This document shows positions 26,771 to 35,640 of a stretch of DNA of 64,000 nucleotides, piece by piece. How positions within the stretch are numbered: the stretch's first letter is position 1; each line of letters begins with the position of its first letter. The position numbers and the translations under genes are program-made. This stretch comes from Dyadobacter tibetensis Y620-1 (GTDB lineage: Bacteria > Bacteroidota > Bacteroidia > Cytophagales > Spirosomataceae). The notes under the pieces were generated by a model. The model was not told where the DNA came from. It saw only the letters and a program-made list of their open reading frames with translations, and did not search any database. The stretch lies in assembly GCF_000566685.1 (NCBI RefSeq), contig NZ_AZQN01000003.1, positions 372,001-436,000 on the forward strand, in the 5' to 3' direction.

Positions 26771-27865
26771 ATGAAGGTGATAATTAGCGGAGGAGGAACT
26801 GGAGGGCATATCTATCCGGCAGTGGCCATAGCCAATGCCTTAAAGTCTTTGGATCCTACAATCGAAATATTATTTGTGGGAGCGGAGGGTAAAATGGAGA
26901 TGGAAAAGGTTCCAAAAGCAGGTTATCTGATTATTGGGCTACCCATTACCGGAATCCAAAGAAGTATGAGTCTATCTAATCTGGCCTTCCCATTCAAATT
27001 AATAAAGAGCTTAGCGATGGCCAGGGGAATAATCAAGAATTTTAAACCTGATATAGCGGTGGGGGTAGGTGGCTATGCCAGTGGACCTTTGCTATTGGTT
27101 GCTTCTATGCTGGGCCTGCCCACCGTGATTCAGGAGCAAAATTCTTATGCGGGAATAACCAACAAAGTGTTGTCAAAATGGGCCAAAAAGATATTTGTGG
27201 CTTACCCCAATATGGAGAAGTTTTTCCCTAATGAGAAAATTTTGTTTTATGGAAATCCTGTACGGAGCGATATCCTAGACATTTCTAGTAAACGCGATCA
27301 GGCCGCGAAGCTTTTTCAACTGGATGCTTCTAAAAAAACTTTGCTAATTATTGGAGGTAGCCTGGGTGCCCGTTCTATCAACGAGAGTATTGCTGCAGGC
27401 CTAGTGCGTCTGCTGGATCAGGGATATCAGATCCTTTGGCAAACAGGGAAGGGCTATGCTCGTCAGGCAGAAGAACTTATCCTCAAAATGAAGGGTCGGC
27501 CAGTGCGTTCTTTGACTTTTATTTATGATATGGATTTGGCCTATGCTCTTGCCGATGTTGTGGTGTCAAGAGCTGGAGCCCTATCCGTTTCGGAGCTGTG
27601 TTTGGTAGCCAAGCCTTGCATACTGGTCCCCTATCCATATGCCTCCGAGGATCATCAAACGCAGAATGCATTGAGTCTGGTGAATATCAATGCAGCATGG
27701 ATGGTTAAGGACGACTTAGCTTCATCGGAGCTGATTACCAAAACCTTAGCACTATTGTCGGATGTCGGGCAACAAGAAATTCTGGCAAAGAATATCCGCA
27801 CCCTAGCACAGCCTGATGCCGCTATGCACATTGCGAAGGAAATTATAGGATTGGTTGATAAATAA
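26771..27865 (+). CDS. murG: Lipid II synthase (N-acetylglucosaminyltransferase MurG)
   Basis: Peripheral membrane enzyme that adds GlcNAc to lipid I to make lipid II. From ATG 26771 it has 364 residues; an in-frame TTG at 26765 would add MS. The glycine-rich loops ISGGGTGGHIYPAVAIA and VGVGGYASGPLL are present, and the C-terminal UDP-GlcNAc domain has GGSLGARSINESI, SRAGALSVSELC and PYPYASEDHQTQNA. It starts 11 bases after the ftsW stop. Confidence 0.97.
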   Translation: MKVIISGGGTGGHIYPAVAIANALKSLDPTIEILFVGAEGKMEMEKVPKAGYLIIGLPITGIQRSMSLSNLAFPFKLIKSLAMARGIIKNFKPDIAVGVGGYASGPLLLVASMLGLPTVIQEQNSYAGITNKVLSKWAKKIFVAYPNMEKFFPNEKILFYGNPVRSDILDISSKRDQAAKLFQLDASKKTLLIIGGSLGARSINESIAAGLVRLLDQGYQILWQTGKGYARQAEELILKMKGRPVRSLTFIYDMDLAYALADVVVSRAGALSVSELCLVAKPCILVPYPYASEDHQTQNALSLVNINAAWMVKDDLASSELITKTLALLSDVGQQEILAKNIRTLAQPDAAMHIAKEIIGLVDK

Positions 27866-27892
27866 TAATAGGACGGTAGCGATTAAAAATCT

Positions 27893-29281
27893 ATGGAAAC
27901 GTATAAGCAAGTATATTTTGTAGGGATAGGTGGTATAGGCATGAGCGCATTGGCACGATGGTTTAAGGCTAACGGTTATGATGTGGCAGGCTATGATAAG
28001 ACGGCTACTCCGCTGATAGAAACACTACAAAAGGAAGGGGTTGAAGTTACGTTAATGGATGAGGTAGATACCATTCCTGAGCGGTTTCGTAAGGATGTAG
28101 ATGCTACATTGGTCGTGTATACACCGGCCATACCTATTAAACATGTTCAACTGAACTATTTAAGAGACCATAATTTTATGATATTAAAGCGTTCGCAGGT
28201 GCTGGGTAAAATGGCAGGAGTTATGCGGACGATAGGGGTAGCGGGTACGCATGGAAAGACTACAACCTCGTCGATGTTGGCGCATATTCTTCGCGCTAGC
28301 GGGGTCAACAGTGCGGCATTTTTAGGTGGTATCACCCAAAATTACGGAACGAATATGCTGATGAATGAACCCGCTGATCGACTTAGCGAGGTGGTCTGTG
28401 TGGTGGAAGCCGATGAGTTCGACCGGTCTTTTTTAACCCTGTTTCCTGAAGTGTCCATTGTAACTTCAACGGATGCCGATCACCTGGATATCTACGGCAG
28501 ACATGAGGAGCTACTAGATTCGTTCAGAGATTTTGTTGGGCAAACCGAACCTACAGGACTTTTGGTGATGCATGATAGCCTGGAGCTAGCCAGCGCGTCG
28601 AAAGCGCCAGTGCTCACCTATTCTCTAGAAAATGGGGACGCCAGGACGGAAAATATACGTATCGAGAATGCACGTTTTGTTTTCGATATCATTCACCCTG
28701 ATGTGGAGATCAAAGAAATACGAATGAGGGTGCCTGGCTATCATAATATTGAAAATGCCATAGCGGCAGCCTGTGTAGGATTGTATCTTGGCATAGCACC
28801 CGACGAAATAAAAAATGCATTAGAGAGTTATAAAGGTGTGAAACGTCGATTTGAATATCACATTGATCGGGAAGATTTGATATATATTGATGATTATGCG
28901 CACCACCCAACCGAAATCAATGCCTTGATCTCTTCGGTAAGGGCTCTTTATCCAGGGAAAAAAATTACGGCCATTTTTCAGCCGCATTTATTCTCCCGGA
29001 CCCGGGACTTTATGGAAGATTTTGCAGAAAGCCTTTCCGCAGTCGATCGCCTGCTACTATTGGACATCTATCCGGCAAGGGAGCAGCCCATACCGGGCGT
29101 GAGTTCAGAGCAGTTGATGGAAAAGGTGAACATAGAACATAAACAGATAGTGACGAAGTCGGAAGTTTTAAATATCTTTAAAGCAGATGATGTGGAAGTC
29201 CTTCTAACGATTGGAGCGGGAGATATCGATACCTTGGTCAAAGGAATCCAAAATTTATTTGATAGACCTTTAACTAATTAA
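27893..29281 (+). CDS. murC: UDP-N-acetylmuramate--L-alanine ligase
   Basis: First Mur ligase, adding L-alanine to UDP-MurNAc. It has 462 residues: an N-terminal Rossmann domain with VYFVGIGGIGMSALARWF, an ATP loop GVAGTHGKTTTSSMLAHIL, VEADEFDRSFL, TSTDADHLDIYG, and the C-terminal YIDDYAHHPTEINAL. It follows murG by 27 bases and precedes ftsQ by 29. The murC-ftsQ order fits the standard cluster, though ddl and murB are missing between them. Confidence 0.97.
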   Translation: METYKQVYFVGIGGIGMSALARWFKANGYDVAGYDKTATPLIETLQKEGVEVTLMDEVDTIPERFRKDVDATLVVYTPAIPIKHVQLNYLRDHNFMILKRSQVLGKMAGVMRTIGVAGTHGKTTTSSMLAHILRASGVNSAAFLGGITQNYGTNMLMNEPADRLSEVVCVVEADEFDRSFLTLFPEVSIVTSTDADHLDIYGRHEELLDSFRDFVGQTEPTGLLVMHDSLELASASKAPVLTYSLENGDARTENIRIENARFVFDIIHPDVEIKEIRMRVPGYHNIENAIAAACVGLYLGIAPDEIKNALESYKGVKRRFEYHIDREDLIYIDDYAHHPTEINALISSVRALYPGKKITAIFQPHLFSRTRDFMEDFAESLSAVDRLLLLDIYPAREQPIPGVSSEQLMEKVNIEHKQIVTKSEVLNIFKADDVEVLLTIGAGDIDTLVKGIQNLFDRPLTN

Positions 29282-29310
29282 TTGGCCGGGACCCTTTTAA
29301 TATTACTGAG

Positions 29311-30081
29311 ATGTTACGTAAATTTGATTATTCTTGGCACTTTTTGAAAAAAAGCCTTTGGATTGTTATACCTTGTCTGGGTATAGGAATGGCCGAGCAT
29401 CGAATTGACCATCAGCGCTGTGCGAATTTGGTCATTAATATCGCAGGAGACCCTGGCACCAATTTTCTGGATCAAAGGGCTATTTTATTGCTGGCTACCG
29501 AGAACGGAGGGGCACCATTAACAGGAGCTAGATTAAAAGAAATTAACCTGGCCGATGTAGAACAAAGGATATCTAGAAATAAACTGATAAAAAAATGTCA
29601 GGTTTTTCGTGACCTTAAAGGTAATATAGTAGTAAATGTAGATCAGGAGCGTCCATTAGCTCGCTGGATTAATAGTGCTCCGGTGGGCGAATGGCATAGT
29701 GCCGAAGGCCATTACCTAAATGAGGAGGGCCAGGTTTTCCCGTTGTCCGACAGTTATTCTGCACGGACCTTGTTGCTTTCAGGCTCTTATCTTTCTAAGA
29801 TTGAGCGCCTGGATCCGGAAAGTCCTTTGATGGAAATGATACGGTTTCTGGATCAGGACCCTTTTTGGAAAGCACAGGTCACCGAAATGAATATAGATGG
29901 GCAGGGAGAAATAAGTTTATTAACTTTACTGGGCGATCAGCGTGTCGTTTTTGGATCGGCGGAGGATTATCGAAAGAAATTGGAAAAAGTAAGGCTGTTT
30001 TACGAACACGTACTCAGCCAGGATTGGGGTAGATATTCCAAAATTGTAGTAAAATTTCAGGATCAAATAGTTTGTGAATAG
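29311..30081 (+). CDS. ftsQ: Cell division protein FtsQ-like
   Basis: A 256-residue bitopic protein: short N-terminus, one membrane segment (LKKSLWIVIPCLGIGMA, about 14-30), then a periplasmic POTRA-like region (about 40-115) and beta domain (about 120-250). Sequence is poorly conserved across phyla, but RISRNKLIKKCQVFRDLKGN followed by VNVDQERPLARW is the pattern of the POTRA-to-beta junction, where acquired residues contact FtsB/FtsL. Location between murC and ftsA supports the call strongly. Confidence 0.88.
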   Translation: MLRKFDYSWHFLKKSLWIVIPCLGIGMAEHRIDHQRCANLVINIAGDPGTNFLDQRAILLLATENGGAPLTGARLKEINLADVEQRISRNKLIKKCQVFRDLKGNIVVNVDQERPLARWINSAPVGEWHSAEGHYLNEEGQVFPLSDSYSARTLLLSGSYLSKIERLDPESPLMEMIRFLDQDPFWKAQVTEMNIDGQGEISLLTLLGDQRVVFGSAEDYRKKLEKVRLFYEHVLSQDWGRYSKIVVKFQDQIVCE

Positions 30082-30098
30082 AGATTCACTGGTATAGC

Positions 30099-31463
30099 AT
30101 GGCACAGGAAAATATTGTAGTTGGAGTTGATATTGGAAGTACGAAAATAGCCGTGGTTGCTGCTCAGATGCAGGCCGATCATGGCTATCAGAATACGATG
30201 GAGATATTAGGGTTTAGTGAGGTGCTAATGCCAGCGGGAGCTGTAGTGAACGGTTCCGTAGAAAATATAAAACAAGTAGGTAAGGCTATACGGACGGCCC
30301 TGGCCGAAACAGCTATCTTGTCTGATCTGGAGATTGGAGTCGTCAATGTTAGTTTCAGCGGGAGTCACGTGAAGGTTACCGAACAAGCGGACGGCGTTCT
30401 CAGGCCCTCAGCCTCTACGGGCGAGGAGGTAACCCAAAAGGATGTAGACCAGCTCGTGGAAGATATGTACCGAGCCAAAACCGAACCTAATTATGAGGTG
30501 CTTCATGTGCTTCCCATGGATTTTGTTGTGGACAACTCCGCAGGTGTTAAAGAACCGGTGGGGCGTACGGGTATCAAACTGGGAGCTAACTTTTTGATAG
30601 TCTCTGGCAATAATCAGTCTATTCAGCGTACGCGAAAAAGCCTGTTAGATGCCGACCCCCATCTGGGATATGATAAGATGATTTTTGCCCCTTTGGCGAC
30701 CGGATTAGCCGTTTTGGCAGAGAATGAAATGAAGGCCGGAATCGCCCTGGTAGACATAGGCGACCATACTACTGATCTGATTATCTATCAAGACAAAATT
30801 GTAAGACATATTATCTCTTTCCCCATTGGTGGAAGACATATTACCGGAGACCTATCGATAGGCTGTGGCATTCAACCCGACAATGCCGAGCAGCTTAAGA
30901 AGGTCTATGGATCGGCCCTGTCCGAAGATATCCCCTTGAACATTGAGATTTTAGTGAACTTCTTGGCAGGGAGACCCCCGAAACAGGTATTAAAAAAGAA
31001 TGTTGCGCTCATCATTGAAGAACGCCTGAAGGAGATAGCGGCCATGATCTATGCCGAAATTTTGAATTCAGGTTATGAAGAAAAGTTAATCGGTGGTATT
31101 GTCCTAACAGGTGGTACTGCCAATATTCCGGATATCGAATTGTTGTTCGAAAAAGTTACGAATATGTCGGTGCGGGTAGGCTTCCCAGAAAATCTGGCGC
31201 ATACTTCCAAGGCTGACGCCGTAAGTAACTCTACTTATACGACTGCCATAGGCTTAGCCTGGGCCGGCGTGAAGTCGATAGACCCTCGAGTGAAATCCGT
31301 CTGTAAACCCTCTCATGAAGATAAGATGAGGCAGCCAACCGGGCAACCGGCGCCCGCAGCTGCCAGGCAAGAACAAAAGCCAAAGCCAGAACCCAAAAAA
31401 CCGGGTTTGAATTTTTGGGAAAGTTTGCTGGGAAAGAAAGACCAGCAGGCAGACGAGTATTAG
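30099..31463 (+). CDS. ftsA: Cell division protein FtsA
   Basis: Actin-like ATPase that anchors FtsZ to the membrane. It has 454 residues. ATPase phosphate loops are GVDIGSTKIAVVAAQ and GIALVDIGDHTTDLIIYQ; the adenosine motif is GGIVLTGGTANIPDIELL. The inserted 1C domain covers about residues 90-170. The C-terminal tail after about residue 405 is proline- and lysine-rich (about 405-440) and ends in a helix, GLNFWESLLGKK, that fits the membrane-targeting sequence. It starts 17 bases after ftsQ. Confidence 0.97.
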   Translation: MAQENIVVGVDIGSTKIAVVAAQMQADHGYQNTMEILGFSEVLMPAGAVVNGSVENIKQVGKAIRTALAETAILSDLEIGVVNVSFSGSHVKVTEQADGVLRPSASTGEEVTQKDVDQLVEDMYRAKTEPNYEVLHVLPMDFVVDNSAGVKEPVGRTGIKLGANFLIVSGNNQSIQRTRKSLLDADPHLGYDKMIFAPLATGLAVLAENEMKAGIALVDIGDHTTDLIIYQDKIVRHIISFPIGGRHITGDLSIGCGIQPDNAEQLKKVYGSALSEDIPLNIEILVNFLAGRPPKQVLKKNVALIIEERLKEIAAMIYAEILNSGYEEKLIGGIVLTGGTANIPDIELLFEKVTNMSVRVGFPENLAHTSKADAVSNSTYTTAIGLAWAGVKSIDPRVKSVCKPSHEDKMRQPTGQPAPAAARQEQKPKPEPKKPGLNFWESLLGKKDQQADEY

Positions 31464-31500
31464 CAAAAAGGAAAGGGAGAAACGTTAACTTAGGGAGCAT

Positions 31501-32916
31501 ATGAACAGCAGTTTATTACACGCATTAGACCAAGATTATATCGTGAATGAGATCGTCAGAGAACAACCCAATGGTAATTCCCAGTTGGAACCTGCCATTA
31601 TCAAAGTCATAGGTGTTGGAGGTGGAGGTAGTAATGCTGTAAACTACATGTTTGAGAAAAAAATCAAAGATGTAGAATTTGCAGTATGCAATACCGATCG
31701 CCAAGCATTAGCCAATAGCCCCGTTCCGGTAAAAATTCAGTTAGGAGCTACCCTTACACAAGGACTGGGAGCAGGAACCGATGCTACGAAAGGGAAAGAG
31801 GCGGCATTGGAGACTATTGAAGAAATTAAAGCATTATTGGGCGGATCTACCCAGATGGTATTTATTACCGCTGGTATGGGCGGTGGTACCGGTACCGGTG
31901 CCGCTCCGGTGATCGCCCAGCTGGCCAAAGAAATGGGTAAGCTCACCGTAGCAGTAGTTACGGCTCCTTACACCTGGGAGGGCTTGGACAAAAAAGAACA
32001 GGCTCTGGAGGGTATAGAGCAGTTAAAGGAATATAGCGATACCGTACTGGTGGTATTGAACGATAAGCTGGAAGAGCTGTACGAAGACATGACCCTCACC
32101 CAGGCATTTGCCGAAGCGGACGGGATATTATTAAATGCTGTAAAAAGTATTTCCGAGATTATTACCACTAGCGGAAATATCAATACGGACTTTAAAGATG
32201 TTGAGAAAGTGCTCAAAAGAGCCGGTCAATCGGTAATGGGTACTGCGGAAGCGAAAGGTAGTGAAAGAGCGCGCATAGCCATTCAGGAAGCGCTCGACTC
32301 CCCGCTGTTAAATGACCGGGATATTAAAGGCGCCAAAAGGATTTTGGTGACTTTGGCTACCAGTAAGAAAAATGAGGCCACTATGAAAGAGCAGCGCGAA
32401 ATATGGCGCTACGTGCTTTCTCAGGTAGGTGGTGAAGCAAGAATGTTTAAGTTGGGAACCATTACCGACGATTCTCTTGATGAGCGTCTTCGTGTGACAA
32501 TTGTGGCTGCTGGATTTGACAGTGTGGAATCACCTATTCCCGGGATGGAAATAAGGACAGAAGGGCGTACTCCGGAACTACCAGTAGGAGACGCCTATGG
32601 GCATGCTGAAGAAGAAGCCAGTTACAGTACGGCTGAATTAGAGGCGACGCCTACCTCTTCAATCGATTTGGATTTGGACGCCACCAGTATCACGATGCCT
32701 TCGGCAGATATGAATATTTCCTATGCAGAGCCCGAGAATGATGGACCCTGGGATCAGGAAGAAATGGAAAGACTTACTGCCATGGTAATGTCCTTTAGAG
32801 AAGGAGTGGTGAAATACCAGGATTTGGAAGGTGCGGCATATAAAAGAAGCAGGCTGGAGCTATGGAGAAGACCCATAATACCAGCCAGCGAAATGGAACA
32901 GCATTGGTTAAAATAA
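31501..32916 (+). CDS. ftsZ: Cell division protein FtsZ
   Basis: Tubulin-like GTPase forming the division ring. It has 471 residues. An unusual N-terminal extension of about 35 residues precedes IKVIGVGGGGSNAVNYM. The tubulin signature is TAGMGGGTGTGAAPVIAQ, and NTDRQAL is the T3 loop region. The globular core ends near residue 350, followed by an acidic linker with little conservation (about 350-440) and a C-terminal segment AAYKRSRLELW that fits the usual conserved tail despite one change from proline. A further 16 residues follow that segment, beyond the normal end. It is the last gene of the cluster, closed by a strong terminator. Confidence 0.97.
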   Translation: MNSSLLHALDQDYIVNEIVREQPNGNSQLEPAIIKVIGVGGGGSNAVNYMFEKKIKDVEFAVCNTDRQALANSPVPVKIQLGATLTQGLGAGTDATKGKEAALETIEEIKALLGGSTQMVFITAGMGGGTGTGAAPVIAQLAKEMGKLTVAVVTAPYTWEGLDKKEQALEGIEQLKEYSDTVLVVLNDKLEELYEDMTLTQAFAEADGILLNAVKSISEIITTSGNINTDFKDVEKVLKRAGQSVMGTAEAKGSERARIAIQEALDSPLLNDRDIKGAKRILVTLATSKKNEATMKEQREIWRYVLSQVGGEARMFKLGTITDDSLDERLRVTIVAAGFDSVESPIPGMEIRTEGRTPELPVGDAYGHAEEEASYSTAELEATPTSSIDLDLDATSITMPSADMNISYAEPENDGPWDQEEMERLTAMVMSFREGVVKYQDLEGAAYKRSRLELWRRPIIPASEMEQHWLK

Positions 32917-32939
32917 GAGAGGGCGAAAGCCCTCTTTTT
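32917..32939 (+). terminator. Terminator of ftsZ and of the convergent reductase gene
   Basis: Seven-base-pair stem AGAGGGC / GCCCTCT with a GAAA tetraloop and a T5 run, directly after the ftsZ stop. The opposite strand reads into it from the convergent gene at 32943-33485, though the A tract on that side is weaker. Confidence 0.88.
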
Positions 32940-32942
32940 GTT

Positions 32943-33485
32943 TTAAAACGAAAGTAACTGTTGCGCTTGAAGAGCTATAAGTTCTTTGTATAGTGGATTG
33001 GTAATGTCGGCTCCGTCGAAGTGCATACGGATCTGCGCTAACTTTACTCTCAATGCCAGTGTATTCATCCCCAAATAGCTAAATACGTCGTTCAGGTGGC
33101 TAAGGGCAATCGTAGCTCCTTGTGCATTGCTCGATAATCCTACCAGTGCGGCCTTCTTGTTATTAAAACTATTAGGATAGGGCAGACCATCTATAAAGGC
33201 CTTAAGCACGCCCGGATACGATCCGTTATATTCCGGAACGATAAAGACAAATCTATTTGTCTCCTCCAAAAGAGACCTCAAACCATTAAATGTTTCGTTC
33301 TTTCCTGTATTTTCATAAAGAGCGGATACGGTAAAGTCGTGGGGAAGATTAATGAGATCTAGGATGATACTAGGCTGTCCCAAACTGGTCAGCACCTTTT
33401 GATAGTACCCAGCTATCTTTGCTGACATAGAGCTGGGGCGGTTGGTGCCTACAATAAGTACAATAGGTAAAGATGTATTTGTCAT
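32943..33485 (-). CDS. NADPH-dependent FMN reductase family flavoprotein
   Basis: A 180-residue flavodoxin-like protein. IVGTNRPSSMSAKIAGYYQK is the phosphate-binding loop for FMN, and VFIVPEYNGSYPGVLKAFIDGLP is the conserved flavin and NAD(P)H contact region found in the SsuE/ChrR/YieF group. It probably reduces quinones, azo dyes or free flavin; the substrate is not predictable. It stands alone, converging on ftsZ, with 249 bases before the accD gene in the other direction. Confidence 0.88.
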   Translation of the reverse strand: MTNTSLPIVLIVGTNRPSSMSAKIAGYYQKVLTSLGQPSIILDLINLPHDFTVSALYENTGKNETFNGLRSLLEETNRFVFIVPEYNGSYPGVLKAFIDGLPYPNSFNNKKAALVGLSSNAQGATIALSHLNDVFSYLGMNTLALRVKLAQIRMHFDGADITNPLYKELIALQAQQLLSF

Positions 33486-33623
33486 TTCTTAAAAGCAATT
33501 CTATAATGGTCTGGCGCATCAAAGCATGGTTCAGTAGTCTAACAAAATTTATTCCTTTTTGTTCTTATTGATACGTAAAACTTGGCTTTCTGGGGGGGAT
33601 AAATGGTCATTCCCAAGTTGCTG

Positions 33624-33656
33624 TTTCAGGATACCGAAGATTTATTATTATCTTTG
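33624..33656 (+). promoter_or_regulatory. Promoter of accD
   Basis: TTTC at 33624-33627, 21 bases, then TATCTTTG at 33649-33656. The -7 element is a full match to TAnnTTTG and the -33 element has one mismatch. Predicted start near 33663, 72 bases before the ATG. Confidence 0.6.
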
Positions 33657-33734
33657 ACCCCTAACTGTAGTAAGTATATTGCTTAATTAATTGCTGCACA
33701 GGCTTTTGTTAAAGGTCACAACCCAACTATCAAC

Positions 33735-34577
33735 ATGTCTTGGTTTATTCGTAAAGAAAAAGGTATTATCACTCCCACTGAAATGAAGCGCGAAGCGCCA
33801 GATGGATTATGGTACCAATGTTCTAATTGTAAGAAAATATCGGCAACCAGAGAGCATAAGCTCAATGCCTATACTTGTATTCATTGTAATTACCATGAAA
33901 AAATTGGCTCAGAGGCCTACTTCGAACTATTGTTTGACGATAACGAGTTTGTAGAGCTGGATGTGGAACTCACCTCTGGCGACCCTTTGAAGTTTGTCGA
34001 TACCAAAGCCTATCCCGACCGGGTAAAAGCTACCATGTCTAAAACGGGCCTTCGCGACGCTGTTAGGACCGGCCATGGTAAAATGAACGGAAGTCCACTG
34101 GTGATAGCGGCTATGGATTTTAATTTTATTGGCGGCTCCATGGGGTCGGTAGTAGGAGAGAAAATTGCCCGAGCCATTAGCTACTCCCTTCAGCATAAGA
34201 CTCCTTTTCTTATGATTTCCAAATCTGGCGGCGCCAGGATGATGGAAGCCGGCTTCTCGCTTATGCAAATGGCCAAAACGTCGGCACGATTGGCGCAGTT
34301 ATTAGAGGCCAAAATTCCTTATGTATCTTTACTGACCGATCCTACTACAGGAGGTGTCACCGCCTCATATGCCATGCTAGGAGATTTTAATATTTCCGAG
34401 CCAGGTGCCCTAATCGGATTTGCAGGTCCCCGGGTTATTCGTGAGACTATTGGCAAGGATCTTCCAAAGGATTTTCAAAGCGCGGAATTTGTTCTTGAAC
34501 ATGGATTCCTGGACTTTATCGTCGATCGGAAAGATTTGAAAGATAAACTTTCGAGCCTGTTGACTATGCTTCGTTGA
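33735..34577 (+). CDS. accD: Acetyl-CoA carboxylase carboxyltransferase subunit beta
   Basis: Beta half of the carboxyltransferase that makes malonyl-CoA for fatty acid synthesis. It has 280 residues. An N-terminal zinc ribbon has four cysteines, CSNCKK and CIHCNY (residues about 29-53); the crotonase-like core shows [13 protein letters not shown]-type [54 protein letters not shown] and [13 protein letters not shown]. It has its own promoter and is followed after one base by the radical SAM gene. accA is elsewhere. Confidence 0.97.
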   Translation: MSWFIRKEKGIITPTEMKREAPDGLWYQCSNCKKISATREHKLNAYTCIHCNYHEKIGSEAYFELLFDDNEFVELDVELTSGDPLKFVDTKAYPDRVKATMSKTGLRDAVRTGHGKMNGSPLVIAAMDFNFIGGSMGSVVGEKIARAISYSLQHKTPFLMISKSGGARMMEAGFSLMQMAKTSARLAQLLEAKIPYVSLLTDPTTGGVTASYAMLGDFNISEPGALIGFAGPRVIRETIGKDLPKDFQSAEFVLEHGFLDFIVDRKDLKDKLSSLLTMLR

Positions 34578-34578
34578 T

Positions 34579-35556
34579 ATGAGACTGGTATCCCATCCTG
34601 TACTATGCAATTATTACGTAACTTATCGCTGTAATGCGGCTTGTGGTTTCTGTGATATATGGGAAAAACCATCACCTTATATTACCCTGGAAAATTTCAG
34701 AGAAAACTTAAAGGACCTTAAGCGTCTGGGTGTCAAGGTGATTGATTTTACCGGTGGAGAACCCCTCCTGCATCGGCAGCTGGATGTCCTCTTGAGAGAG
34801 GCCAAGTCCCATGGAATGATCACGACTGTCACTTCCAATGGCCTGCTTTACCCCAAGTATGCCGAAAGGCTTAAGGGGCTGGTCGATATGCTACATTTTT
34901 CATTGGATTCGCCAGTTCGGGAGGAGCATGATGCTTCTCGTAAAGTCAAATGCTTTGACAAGGTGATGGAATCCATTGACATTGCGCGGGGTCTGGGCGA
35001 ACGTCCCGATATAATTTTTACGGTCTTTGAATCCAATATTGGTCAGATAAGACAACTGTACGAAGAAATTTGTATTCCAAATGATTTAGTTCTTATACTG
35101 AATCCTGTATTTGAGTATAATGGGGTTGGTGATAGCCTAACTCCGGAAGCCTTAAAGGAACTGAGCTGGTGGGGAAAGCAAAAGAATGTATACCTAAATG
35201 AGGCCTTTATACAGCTGCGCCTTGATGGAGGTAATAAGATGGCCGACCCGGTGTGTAAGGCTGCTAGTACGACATTAGTAATTTCTCCCGAGAATAAATT
35301 AATATTGCCCTGCTATCACCTGGGGTTAAAAGATTTTGAAATTCAAAATAACCTCTTTGCTTTATATAACTCGGAAGAGGTACAGAAACTGGTGGCCCTC
35401 GAAGGGCGCCTACCTGCTTGTGAAGGCTGTGCCATTAATTGCTATATGCAACCCTCTTTTGCCGTAGAGATGAACCGATATTGGTGGAAAGCCCTGCCCA
35501 GCACGCTAAAATATAGCCGTTTGAAAGGAACCTGGAAACGACTTCTTAGTCCATAA
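34579..35556 (+). CDS. Radical SAM/SPASM-like protein, coupled to accD
   Basis: A 325-residue radical SAM enzyme. The cluster motif CNAACGFCDIW binds the [4Fe-4S] used with S-adenosylmethionine; TGGEPLLH is the SAM-contact motif. A C-terminal group of cysteines (CYHLG, CEGCAINC) suggests a shortened SPASM or twitch domain holding a second cluster. Substrate is unknown. The start lies one base after the accD stop, so the two genes are almost certainly cotranscribed and perhaps translationally coupled. Lipid or cofactor modification would fit, but nothing in the sequence proves it. Confidence 0.87.
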   Translation: MRLVSHPVLCNYYVTYRCNAACGFCDIWEKPSPYITLENFRENLKDLKRLGVKVIDFTGGEPLLHRQLDVLLREAKSHGMITTVTSNGLLYPKYAERLKGLVDMLHFSLDSPVREEHDASRKVKCFDKVMESIDIARGLGERPDIIFTVFESNIGQIRQLYEEICIPNDLVLILNPVFEYNGVGDSLTPEALKELSWWGKQKNVYLNEAFIQLRLDGGNKMADPVCKAASTTLVISPENKLILPCYHLGLKDFEIQNNLFALYNSEEVQKLVALEGRLPACEGCAINCYMQPSFAVEMNRYWWKALPSTLKYSRLKGTWKRLLSP

Positions 35557-35568
35557 AACGCGGGTTGT

Positions 35569-35628
35569 ATTGGCTACTTCCGGGCCCTTACATTATTTGT
35601 ACATAAAAGCGCCATAGAAGTAGCCAAT
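35569..35628. terminator. Long inverted repeat between convergent genes
   Basis: Perfect 12-bp arms ATTGGCTACTTC and GAAGTAGCCAAT separated by 36 bases, in the 84-base gap between the convergent radical SAM and PL8 lyase genes. It probably serves as a bidirectional terminator; a T tract is lacking on either side, so the mechanism is uncertain. Confidence 0.5.
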
Positions 35629-35640
35629 GAGATTTAATAC

